A stretch of DNA of 26,380 nt from Plakobranchus ocellatus (Eukaryota; Mollusca; Gastropoda; Plakobranchidae). The stretch is taken from positions 469,238-495,617 of the forward strand of contig BLXT01000055.1 of NCBI GenBank assembly GCA_019648995.1. The letters are read 5' to 3'. Below, in pieces: positions 22,601 to 26,380 of this stretch; positions within the stretch are counted from its first letter, which is position 1; each line of letters begins with the position of its first letter. The notes under the pieces are model-generated. The model was not told the origin of the DNA. It saw only the letters and a program-made list of their open reading frames with translations, and did no database searches. The position numbers and the translations under genes were made by a program.

Positions 22601-25442
22601 CATTTAAAAAGAAACAAAAAAAGCCATGACAGACAAAAACTATTCTAAAAAGACTACAAACCCAGATACTCACAGGCCTTGCTTCGACACAGAAAATTGA
22701 TTGCCTTTTATTACAACCTAAAAATTTATTTGAGAAAAGAGTTAAAACTTAATCAGTATAAGACAGAAATCACACAGCAAAAAAGTAGATATGTGGGCCA
22801 GCTTAGGTCATCATCGGCTGTGATTTGTCTTGAAAACTACAGATCACAAACTAATGAAAACCATGGCGGACACACTTGCAGCCCAACTGGTCAAAGTTCA
22901 AAATTGGCTTAACCAAAATTTATAATCCACAACAATAAAAGTATAATAAGATAAATGAAAAAGCAGCCAAATGCTTGTGCTAGGGGGCATATGGAATGTG
23001 ATTTGACGTGTTGCAATTCACATCACAGATGTCCAGTAGAACAAGGAATAAAAAAAAAGAAAAGATAACCCAAGCAGGTATTCCCATCCTCCCTGGGGCC
23101 TATGGATTGTGATTTGATAGACAAAAACAAATCACAAAGCATAAATCCCAAGGTGGTGGTCCATTAAATGCACGCCTTTCCATTTAGAAATAAAACTTGC
23201 ATGCTTCATAGAAGGCCAATCTAGACCATTATATAATGAAAAGCAATGTTGCAAATATTATCACAAGCAGTCCAACTAAACATCTGCTCCAAAAATTCCA
23301 AGTAACTGAAGAGTGTGTGCCTCTTTGCCCATTAAGCCACTGTGATTTGGTCATATCATAACAGATCACAGACACTTAACAGGAAAAGTAAACACACTGA
23401 GTCATTCTGTGATTCAGGTACAGCTGCCCTTTGACAACTAGTATCTAGGCATAACAAACTTGTAAATAACTACTAATGGTGTAAGACATATTGGTGAACC
23501 ACATTCAACCTGAACCAGGCAAACAAGGTTGCAGTAAAAAAAAACTCAACTCAACTAAAACATGAACACAATTTCCATCAAAACAGTACTCAGCAACACA
23601 ATAAAATGAGTGAACTCACTGCATTAGTAACAGAATAACCATCTCAAAAACACCTCAGTAAAAAAAAAAATATTATAAAAACAAAATACACATGTGGGAA
23701 AAATGAACACCAAACAATGCCCAATGGGGCCATAAAACTTTGACATGGTCATCAAAGCAAATGTATAATGATGTATTTGTATAGTAGTAATGAATAACCC
23801 ATGACATAAACATCCCTTTAAATTTAGCACCATACCGTCACACAAATGCCTTATCAGAAAAAAAAAACAAAAAAAAAAAACATCAAGTTCTTGTCTTTAC
23901 ATTTCTTCTAAAAATGAAAATACCCTTGCGCTTGTGGGCAGGCATGTTTTCTATCACAGATCATATATCAATAAAATAGGAGCATAAAGTACATTCAGTA
24001 GTAGGTCATGATTTAACCAACCTCTTTCTAGTTTAACTGGGTCTTTTTCCATCTGCTCAACAACCACCATCTCTTCTACTGCTTCCTCCTTCACTTTCAC
24101 TGTTGTCCACTCTGGTGACTCTACTGCCACATTCTTCTTTCCTTTTTCTGTCTTCTCTGGTGGCTTCTTGTGTCCCACCTTCTCGGAGGAAAACAAGAGC
24201 TCTCTCTTTATTGTTCGTTCTGGAACAGTTAGTGACGAAGTCTTAGGAGAAGGGGCAGTAAGAATAGTTTTCTCCACCTGGAAGGGGTTATAAGCTGGCC
24301 TAGAAACAGGAAGAGAGAAATCATTCCAAGTATTACTCTTTTAATCAATTTTTTTTTTCATTTTACAAAAGGCGTGAGAGCAACAATATCACTCATAAAA
24401 TAGGAGCTCTGGATGGCTTAATCTACTTATACCATATCTGGTTAAATGAAAGTATTCGTTTTGTCTTGACATAAATGAAATTCATCCAATTCTTTATTTA
24501 TGTTAGAATAGTTAATCACAAAAAAAAGGACCTGCCTGCCTGTTAATGTTTGCTTACTTTCTGACAACTTTAGAGGACTTCTCCACGGCTCCAGTGGAAT
24601 TACCAGAAACTGCTCCCTTCGAAAGTTCACCCATAAGATCATCCAAGATGTCATCATTAGCAAGACTAATTTCTTTCTGAAAGGTTGAAAACATTTCAAT
24701 TACATTATTTGAGAGGCATGTCAAGTAATGATCAGGCAGAGAAAATATAAACCAAATACAGACTCCCACTATGTGGATGAAATAAGAATTGTAAATACCA
24801 ACAAAATATATCCGATACTCCATTGATAAAATAAAAGTAAAGCTTTACTATGCATCTGAGAGAAAAAAAAAGATAAAAATATAAGTTTAAAAAACTAAAA
24901 GACTGATCTTATCTTAATAATCAATGCCTAAGGCTCAATAAATTTTAGATACCAATTAAAAAACTAGAACCAGAAATGTAAGGTAAAACAAAACCATACT
25001 TCATTTATTTTGCAATGACCAGTACAAAAATCAAAATATTCTATCACACGCCTAAATGCGTTTATTTTAATTATACCTAAAAACATTTAAATGACAAAAT
25101 TTTATCTAGGCCACATCTGGAATTTAAGATATGATACTAAGTTTTTTTCATTAAATCTTGTCATGTGTAATCTCACTTTATATTTCTACCATTGCGATAG
25201 ATACATGACCACATCGTTGTAATTACAATACTATTGTTTACCAACATAATTATGGGACTATTCACGTTCAGGAAAGGCAATCACATCTATAATTATTCAG
25301 GGATGATAATGGGAAACAGCACTCACTTCAGCTTTCCTTTTGGTTGACACAGCTGCAGCAGCAAACATTGACTTGATGTCTTGCTTTGGTTTTGTCCCAG
25401 GTCGAACAATGTTTTTATTCTTCTTCCTTGTATCTGCTTTCC
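1488..25442 (-). CDS. POLA1: DNA polymerase alpha catalytic subunit (p180), internal part of gene, 12 exons
   Basis: This is the catalytic subunit of the nuclear DNA polymerase alpha/primase complex, which extends RNA primers at replication origins and on lagging-strand fragments. Exons in transcript order are 25442-25327, 24676-24558, 24299-24022, 19859-19736, 11216-11032, 9679-9567, 5267-5154, 4853-4779, 4519-4446, 3026-2962, 2260-2223 and 1607-1488. All introns are GT-AG and every phase joins, giving 1421 nt (2 leading bases plus 473 codons). Recognisable family segments in order are [78 protein letters not shown] and [14 protein letters not shown]. These match the animal POLA1 order from the N-terminal region into the exonuclease-like domain. 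The polymerase domain and both gene ends lie outside the window. Identification is by remembered family sequence, not by a search. Confidence 0.95.
2223..2260 (-). CDS. POLA1: POLA1 micro-exon k, SWCKLE
   Basis: A 38-nt exon: two bases completing Gln (C|AA), then 12 codons ending SWCKLE. Acceptor TTTCCACAG, donor GTATGT. It matches VSWCKVE in human POLA1. Its small size makes it easy to miss, but both splice sites, both phases and the peptide agree. Confidence 0.9.
2412..2838 (+). mobile_element. LINE (RTE-like) 3' fragment, copy 1
   Basis: Decayed C-terminal end of a non-LTR retrotransposon ORF2. In broken frames it reads ALYGSECWT, then [24 protein letters not shown], and GRQR-like pieces. 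These are the usual order after the reverse transcriptase domain in RTE-type and related LINEs. It ends in a GATGATGA tail directly after the ORF end, typical of RTE elements. It lies in a POLA1 intron in the opposite orientation and contains stops and frameshifts. It is closely similar to the copy at 16030-16660. Confidence 0.75.
2962..3026 (-). CDS. POLA1: POLA1 exon j, [12 protein letters not shown]
   Basis: 65 nt: one base completing Ser (AG|T), 21 codons, then C. Acceptor CTCTTGCAG, donor [18 protein letters not shown] corresponds to MNRKIKGPCWLE of human POLA1; Cys is replaced by Ala. Confidence 0.95.
3027..4445 (-). other. POLA1 intron with pogo-like element
   Basis: Intron between exons i and j. 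Apart from the element at 3741-4154 it is AT-rich sequence with homopolymer runs and no recognised gene. Confidence 0.6.
3741..4154 (-). mobile_element. Tc1/mariner-pogo-like non-autonomous element, copy A
   Basis: A 414-bp element flanked by TA on both sides. Its ends are imperfect inverted repeats: CAGTAGACCACACCTAAACC at the right end (read on the minus strand) and CAGAAAAAACACGTATAAACC at the left, both followed by GAAA. A TA target duplication with ends starting CAG fits the Tc1/mariner superfamily, pogo/Tigger branch. There is no transposase frame. Copy B at 25602 is in the opposite orientation and matches over both end regions, so A appears to be an internally deleted relative. Confidence 0.7.
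4446..4519 (-). CDS. POLA1: POLA1 exon i, [10 protein letters not shown]
   Basis: 74 nt, 24 codons plus AG. Acceptor TTTCAG, donor GTATTT. The signature [12 protein letters not shown] is nearly invariant in Pol alpha of animals. Confidence 0.96.
4779..4853 (-). CDS. POLA1: POLA1 exon h, YAFELMDVP / DYLEVRYS
   Basis: 75 nt, 25 whole codons. Acceptor ATTTCAG, donor GTACGT. The peptide begins [14 protein letters not shown] and ends DYLEVRYS, matching the KNYAFEIPDVP...EYLEVKYS block of vertebrate POLA1. Confidence 0.95.
5154..5267 (-). CDS. POLA1: POLA1 exon g, VYEEF segment
   Basis: 114 nt, 38 whole codons. Acceptor TTCTGCAG, donor GTGAGA. The peptide contains [19 protein letters not shown], equivalent to the [21 protein letters not shown] stretch of human POLA1. 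Confidence 0.93.
6153..7784 (+). pseudogene. piggyBac (PGBD-type) transposase pseudogene
   Basis: One reading frame runs from 6153 to the stop at 7782-7784, broken only by stops at 6399 (TGA), 6879 (TGA), 7422 (TAA) and 7560 (TAA). No frameshift is needed. Motifs in order are an acidic N-terminal stretch, [23 protein letters not shown] (first catalytic Asp, codon 6795), IYMDRFFNS (second Asp, codon 7038), [12 protein letters not shown] (third Asp, codon 7320), [11 protein letters not shown], then a C-terminal Cys-rich domain near 7625-7750. All three Asp remain. In the Cys-rich domain two expected Cys are changed (CYAL, CKFF), while LC and CFAKYH remain. There is no good start codon and the N-terminus looks short for PGBD proteins. 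It lies antisense to POLA1, inside an intron. Confidence 0.9.
7785..8931 (+). mobile_element. Possible 3' part and right end of the piggyBac element
   Basis: After the transposase stop come 1.1 kb of AT-rich sequence ending CCTTAAAGGG followed by TTAA at 8928-8931. Read inward on the minus strand this is TTAA then CCCTTTAAGG, which resembles a piggyBac terminus (TTAA target, ends starting CCC). I found no matching left end upstream of 6153, so the left part is probably lost and this end is tentative. Confidence 0.35.
9567..9679 (-). CDS. POLA1: POLA1 exon f, YLFGKVY / [11 protein letters not shown]
   Basis: 113 nt: two bases completing Gly (G|GT), then 37 codons. The acceptor is TTTTTCAAG. 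The peptide [18 protein letters not shown] followed by VKNIER matches the FLFGKVW...SCCVMVKNIER block of vertebrate POLA1. The chosen donor is GTTTGT after VK, which keeps the family spacing. A GTAAAG donor six bases earlier is in the same phase and would drop two residues. Confidence 0.93.
9680..11031 (-). other. POLA1 intron with hAT-like MITE copy 1
   Basis: 1.35 kb intron between exons e and f. It contains the element at 9975-10259; the rest shows no recognised gene. Confidence 0.6.
9975..10259. mobile_element. hAT-like MITE, copy 1 (CAGGGATGCC ends)
   Basis: 285 bp with terminal inverted repeats CAGGGATGCCAGT at the left and ACTGGCATCCCTG at the right, followed inward by the shared GGCCTCTGA..AAAGCAGGAAAC. 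Flanks are CATAAT and TATAAT, matching at 5 of 6. Its centre is about 125 bp longer than in the other two copies and unlike them. There is no coding capacity. Confidence 0.75.
11032..11216 (-). CDS. POLA1: POLA1 exon e, start of the conserved exonuclease-like N-terminal domain
   Basis: 185 nt: one base completing Ser (AG|T), 61 codons, then one G. Acceptor CATTTAG, donor [17 protein letters not shown] followed by [10 protein letters not shown] is the strongly conserved start of the folded part of POLA1. Confidence 0.95.
11217..16029 (-). other. POLA1 intron, upstream-of-LINE portion, no gene seen
   Basis: Part of an 8.5 kb intron between exons d and e. AT-rich, with short unconvincing frames on both strands. 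The only structure noted is a pair of interleaved short inverted repeats at 13976-14057. Confidence 0.55.
16030..16660 (+). mobile_element. LINE (RTE-like) 3' fragment, copy 2
   Basis: A longer relative of the fragment at 2412. It starts inside the reverse transcriptase C-terminal part ([18 protein letters not shown], then ISERIAMAI). It loses the frame near 16220, then continues as [23 protein letters not shown], a GRQR-like piece and a final VCFRQGT stop. It ends in GATGATGATGATGA. It lies antisense to POLA1 in the exon d-e intron and is too damaged to code. Confidence 0.8.
16661..17135. other. Intronic sequence, nothing recognised
   Basis: The stretch between LINE copy 2 and hAT-like copy 2 has short frames on both strands but no family resemblance and no repeat that I can see. 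Confidence 0.5.
17136..17290. mobile_element. hAT-like MITE, copy 2
   Basis: 155 bp. The left end is CAGGGATGCCAGTGGCCTCT; the right end is CTTGCATCCCTG. The flanking hexamers CTCTGT and CTCTGT are identical. The interior matches copy 3 closely (AAAAAGCAGGAAACTTGT, AAGTATAATTGACT, AAGGCAAAAAGT, GGAAATCCTGTT). Confidence 0.8.
18039..18199. mobile_element. hAT-like MITE, copy 3
   Basis: 161 bp, same orientation and interior as copy 2. Ends are CAGGGATGCCTGGGGCCTCT and GGAAAACTGGCATCCCTG. The flanks TGACAA and TGACAT match at 5 of 6. There is no coding capacity. Confidence 0.8.
18200..19735. other. Intronic sequence with purine-rich simple repeats
   Basis: Contains AAAG/GAGA-rich simple sequence near 18390-18420 and 18543-18556. 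An 8-bp inverted repeat GAGGTTGG/CCAACCTC lies near 18771-18802. A segment near 19399-19421 resembles the first bases of the window. No gene was recognised. Confidence 0.5.
19736..19859 (-). CDS. POLA1: POLA1 exon d, SSIDFED motif
   Basis: 124 nt: two bases completing Asp (G|AT), 40 codons, then AG. Acceptor TTTTTACAG, donor [18 protein letters not shown] matches the IDFEDEDFDEP segment of vertebrate POLA1. It is the first exon downstream of the hairpin-cluster intron. Confidence 0.92.
20228..20291 (-). ncRNA. miR-2/13-like hairpin 14 (last in transcript)
   Basis: The 3' arm reads CAUCACAGCCUAGUUGAUGG. 25 of 28 positions pair, including seven G-U, around an 8-nt U-rich loop. Confidence 0.8.
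20438..20501 (-). ncRNA. miR-13-like hairpin 13
   Basis: The 3' arm reads CAUCACAGCCAUGUUGAUGG. By my recollection of insect miR-13b, 18 of 22 mature positions agree (AUCACAGCCAU, then UUGAUG.G). 20 of 23 core positions pair. Confidence 0.8.
20601..20658 (-). ncRNA. miR-2-like hairpin 12
   Basis: The 3' arm reads CAUCACAGCCAGAUUGAUAG. AUCACAGCCAG followed by UUGAU is the miR-2 pattern. 17 of 22 core positions pair. Confidence 0.75.
20978..21047 (-). ncRNA. miRNA-like hairpin 11 (best stem)
   Basis: The 3' arm reads AAUCACAGCCUGUGAUGACC. 27 of 29 positions pair. All seven transition differences between the arms are G-U on the minus strand and would be A-C on the plus strand. Confidence 0.8.
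21183..21247 (-). ncRNA. miRNA-like hairpin 10
   Basis: The 3' arm reads AAUCACAGCCUGUGAUGGCC. 24 of 27 positions pair, five of them G-U. Confidence 0.78.
21667..21730 (-). ncRNA. miRNA-like hairpin 9
   Basis: The 3' arm reads CAUCACAGCCUGUGAUAGCC. 23 of 27 arm positions pair, with a clean 9-bp base GCUUUGGCU. Confidence 0.75.
21798..21859 (-). ncRNA. miRNA-like hairpin 8
   Basis: The 3' arm reads CAUCACAGCCUGUGAUAGCC, identical to hairpin 9 over these 20 nt. About 17 of 22 core positions pair. Confidence 0.7.
22004..22056 (-). ncRNA. miRNA-like hairpin 7, seed lost
   Basis: The 5' arm is kept (GGUGAUCUG, like its neighbours), but the 3' arm reads CAGUUCGCAGCAAUAGCC, so the AUCACAG seed is destroyed and pairing is poor. 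Probably a dead copy. Confidence 0.5.
22194..22257 (-). ncRNA. miRNA-like hairpin 6
   Basis: The 3' arm reads AAUCACAGCCUGUGAUAGCC. Core pairing is 19 of 22 with four G-U on the minus strand, against 16 of 22 on the plus strand. Confidence 0.75.
22490..22553 (-). ncRNA. miRNA-like hairpin 5
   Basis: The 3' arm reads AAUCACAGCCUGUGAUGACC. About 19 of 25 arm positions pair. Confidence 0.7.
22797..22867 (-). ncRNA. miRNA-like hairpin 4
   Basis: The 3' arm reads AAUCACAGCCGAUGAUGACC, with the full AUCACAGCC start. The stem has one bulged base on the 5' arm and a larger bulge near its base. Confidence 0.65.
22983..23037 (-). ncRNA. miRNA-like hairpin 3 (weak)
   Basis: The 3' arm reads AAUCACAUUCCAUAUGCCCC, a close sister of hairpin 2. 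The loop-side stem is sound, but the base of the stem pairs poorly, so processing is doubtful. Confidence 0.5.
23088..23156 (-). ncRNA. miRNA-like hairpin 2
   Basis: The 3' arm reads AAUCACAAUCCAUAGGCCCC. This is one of the strongest stems: 25 of 29 positions pair, with an uninterrupted 10-bp block next to the loop. The seed is changed in its last base (AUCACAA). Confidence 0.7.
23324..23397 (-). ncRNA. miRNA-like hairpin 1 (first in transcript)
   Basis: The 3' arm reads AAUCACAGUGGCUUAAUGGG. Core arms pair at 19 of 22 positions including three G-U; the conserved internal mismatch lies two-thirds along the arm. AUCACAGUGGCU is the same start as the miR-6 branch of the K-box miRNAs, as I recall it. 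Confidence 0.72.
24022..24299 (-). CDS. POLA1: POLA1 exon c, charged low-complexity linker
   Basis: 278 nt, the longest exon here: one base completing a Lys codon from the previous exon, 92 codons, and one base left over. Acceptor TTTCTAG, donor GTTGGT. The peptide starts PAYNPF and is dominated by Lys, Glu, Pro and Ser ([22 protein letters not shown]), as expected for the poorly conserved N-terminal linker. The intron that follows carries the hairpin cluster. Confidence 0.88.
24558..24676 (-). CDS. POLA1: POLA1 exon b, acidic DDILDDL motif
   Basis: 119 nt, 39 codons plus two bases (phase 2 at the end). Acceptor TTTCAG, donor GTAAGC. The peptide contains [14 protein letters not shown]. It aligns with the DILQDLN stretch of vertebrate POLA1 and resembles the acidic amphipathic peptide through which Pol alpha binds the Ctf4/AND-1 replisome hub. 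The family match is seen; the AND-1 binding role is inferred. Confidence 0.9.
24677..25326 (-). other. POLA1 intron, nothing recognised
   Basis: 650-bp AT-rich intron between exons a and b; no repeat or gene identified. Confidence 0.6.
25327..25442 (-). CDS. POLA1: POLA1 exon a (N-terminal region)
   Basis: First POLA1 exon in the window, 116 nt: two bases finishing a split codon, then 38 codons. The acceptor CTCAG precedes 25442 and the donor GTGAGT follows the GAA codon at 25327. The peptide is Lys-rich, with [20 protein letters not shown], equivalent to the NIKSMF segment of human POLA1. This part of p180 is unstructured and linker-like. The preceding exon is beyond the right edge of the window. 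Confidence 0.9.
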
Positions 25443-25601
25443 CTGAGTGAGAAGATACAGGACACTAGTATAAAAAGAAAATTCATAGGGACAATATAGA
25501 GCTGGTAATAATCAAGCAACCAGCATTATTGATAAGTTTAGATCACTAGTATAGCATCCAAGACTAATCAAAAGCTATCCCATTTCAATATTTTCCACAT
25601 A

Positions 25602-26380
25602 CAGTAGACCACACCCAAACCGAAAAAATGGCTAAACCAAAAAGAAATTGAAGAGCTTTCTGTGTTTTCCTCTTATGATTTCTTATTAAACATGTGGTAA
25701 ACAGAAAGCATTGGCTGTCAAACTATCGCTAAAGCAAGCGAATTAAAAACTAATGTCTGTCCGACCAACACATGAAAAAAAAACTTTTTACACCTTGCCC
25801 TTCCCTTTCTCGCATTACTCCATGCAAACCCATTACTGTTCGTTACCGGTACTTTTCACTAAAGACGGCCAAGCCCTATGTCTGGCTAGGTCTACTGCAC
25901 ACACCTGCCCATCCCTTCACTTCCACAACTCGGTCAAGGACCGTGCCAGACACTCCCTACATGTCTAGGTCTCAGCGCTAAGCTAAGCAAGCACTGTTGC
26001 ATCACAGCCAGTATAGAGGCCATCTCTCTGGTTGAGAACTTCAGTACCGGAAAACTTAGGTGATGATTAAATTGTAAAAGTAGAGACTTCAAGACCGGAA
26101 ATCTTACTTAGGCGATGATGAAGTTGTGGGAGCTCTTTTATTCTACATCGATAACACTTAACAGGCGCAAGAACCTCTTAATTGGAAAGGAAAGAGAAAG
26201 AGATAGATTCCTGGATAGGTGTGTTCACTCACATTGTGATGTGACAATGGGTGGGATTGGTTTAAGTTAATATTGTGGAAGCTGGTTGCTCACCTTTAAT
26301 CTTACTTATGAAATGCCTTACACTTGAACCAAAACAGAAATCATATTCCCTTGGATTTTGGTCTAAACGTTTCCCACCGA
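25602..26380 (+). mobile_element. Tc1/mariner-pogo-like non-autonomous element, copy B (cut by window end)
   Basis: Starts TA|CAGTAGACCACACCCAAACC, the same end as copy A. It runs with shared blocks (GAAATTGAAGAGCTTTC, ACTATCGCTAAAGC, TGTCCGACC, CCATGCAAACC, CTAGGTCT) to about 25970. About 300 bp absent from copy A follow. It then rejoins the homology with AATCTTACTTAT and GAAATCATA.TCCC near 26300-26350. The far end is at or just beyond the window edge. Short frames here do not resemble a transposase. Confidence 0.7.

Larger units (their letters stand above)
20228..23397 (-). ncRNA. Intronic cluster of about 14 miR-2/13-like microRNA hairpins (K-box seed)
   Basis: Fourteen related hairpins lie in the POLA1 exon c-d intron, on the POLA1 strand, at 23324, 23088, 22983, 22797, 22490, 22194, 22004, 21798, 21667, 21183, 20978, 20601, 20438 and 20228 (left ends). 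Each has a 22-29 bp imperfect stem, a loop of roughly 8-15 nt, and a 3' arm with AUCACAG (two copies AUCACA, one destroyed). The miR-2/13/6/11/308 group of protostomes shares this K-box seed on the 3' arm, and the last three members also share the downstream UUGAU..GC. Expression with POLA1 from a common primary transcript is inferred. I have no expression data, and no fold was computed by program. Confidence 0.82.
19860..24021 (-). other. POLA1 intron hosting the hairpin cluster
   Basis: 4162 bp between exons c and d. Outside the hairpins it is A-rich on the plus strand with A-runs (21312-21340, 23861-23880) and no coding sequence. The flanks 19860-20227 and 23398-24021 hold nothing clear. 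Confidence 0.7.

Noticed and set aside
22203..22673. 156-codon minus-strand frame across the hairpin cluster
   Set aside because: It runs through hairpins 5 and 6 and the spacer without any family resemblance; chance frame in AT-rich DNA.
20228..23397. CRISPR-like array of repeats and spacers
   Set aside because: Units are diverged, unevenly spaced, each forms a long hairpin, and the setting is a eukaryotic intron.
23400..23425. A fifteenth K-box unit (minus-strand GAAUCACAGAAUGACUCAG)
   Set aside because: The seed is present, but the expected 5' arm does not pair; only a 7-bp mini-hairpin within the arm itself is visible.
25753..25981. Overlapping plus-strand frames near 25750-25980 as a small gene
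   Set aside because: They lie inside the non-autonomous pogo-like copy B; copy A shows the same stretch without a conserved frame.
25443..26380. A further upstream POLA1 exon at the right end
   Set aside because: No acceptor/donor pair encloses a peptide resembling the POLA1 N-terminus, and most of the stretch belongs to a transposable element.

Overview
The window is animal nuclear DNA. It is AT-rich, with short exons separated by long repeat-bearing introns and GT-AG splice sites, and it has no bacterial-style gene packing. It carries an internal part of one protein gene on the minus strand: POLA1, the catalytic p180 subunit of DNA polymerase alpha/primase. Twelve exons join with consistent reading phase into 473 codons, from the unstructured N-terminal region (25442) to the start of the inactive exonuclease-like domain (1488). 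The first and last exons of the gene lie outside the window.

The most notable feature is the 4.2 kb POLA1 intron at 19860-24021. It holds a cluster of about 14 hairpins on the same strand as POLA1, spaced roughly 100-500 bp apart. Each looks like a microRNA precursor whose 3' arm carries the K-box seed AUCACAG (or AUCACA in two divergent copies). The last three hairpins (20228-20658) read AUCACAGCC...UUGAU..GC, close to the protostome miR-2/miR-13 family. The others are diverged paralogues. In my hand alignments the arms differ mainly by changes that leave G-U pairs in the minus-strand RNA but A-C mismatches in the plus-strand RNA, which argues for a minus-strand product processed from the POLA1 intron. 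The miR-2 family is regarded as protostome-specific, so an invertebrate protostome (mollusc, annelid, chelicerate, crustacean or similar) is the best guess. I cannot name the species.

Other introns contain transposon remains. There is a piggyBac (PGBD-type) transposase pseudogene on the plus strand (6153-7784), open in one frame apart from four internal stops. Two 3' fragments of one RTE-like LINE lie at 2412-2838 and 16030-16660. Three short hAT-like elements have CAGGGATGCC ends and apparent 6-bp target duplications (9975-10259, 17136-17290, 18039-18199). Two related Tc1/mariner-pogo-like non-autonomous elements lie at 3741-4154 and 25602 to the window end. A 16-bp perfect hairpin sits at 821-858.

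Layout by position: 1-1487 intron; 1488-3026 three POLA1 exons and LINE copy 1; 3027-4445 intron with pogo-like copy A; 4446-5267 three exons; 5268-9566 intron with the piggyBac pseudogene; 9567-11216 two exons flanking hAT-like copy 1; 11217-19735 long intron with LINE copy 2 and hAT-like copies 2 and 3; 19736-19859 exon; 19860-24021 hairpin-cluster intron; 24022-25442 three exons; 25443-26380 intron with pogo-like copy B.
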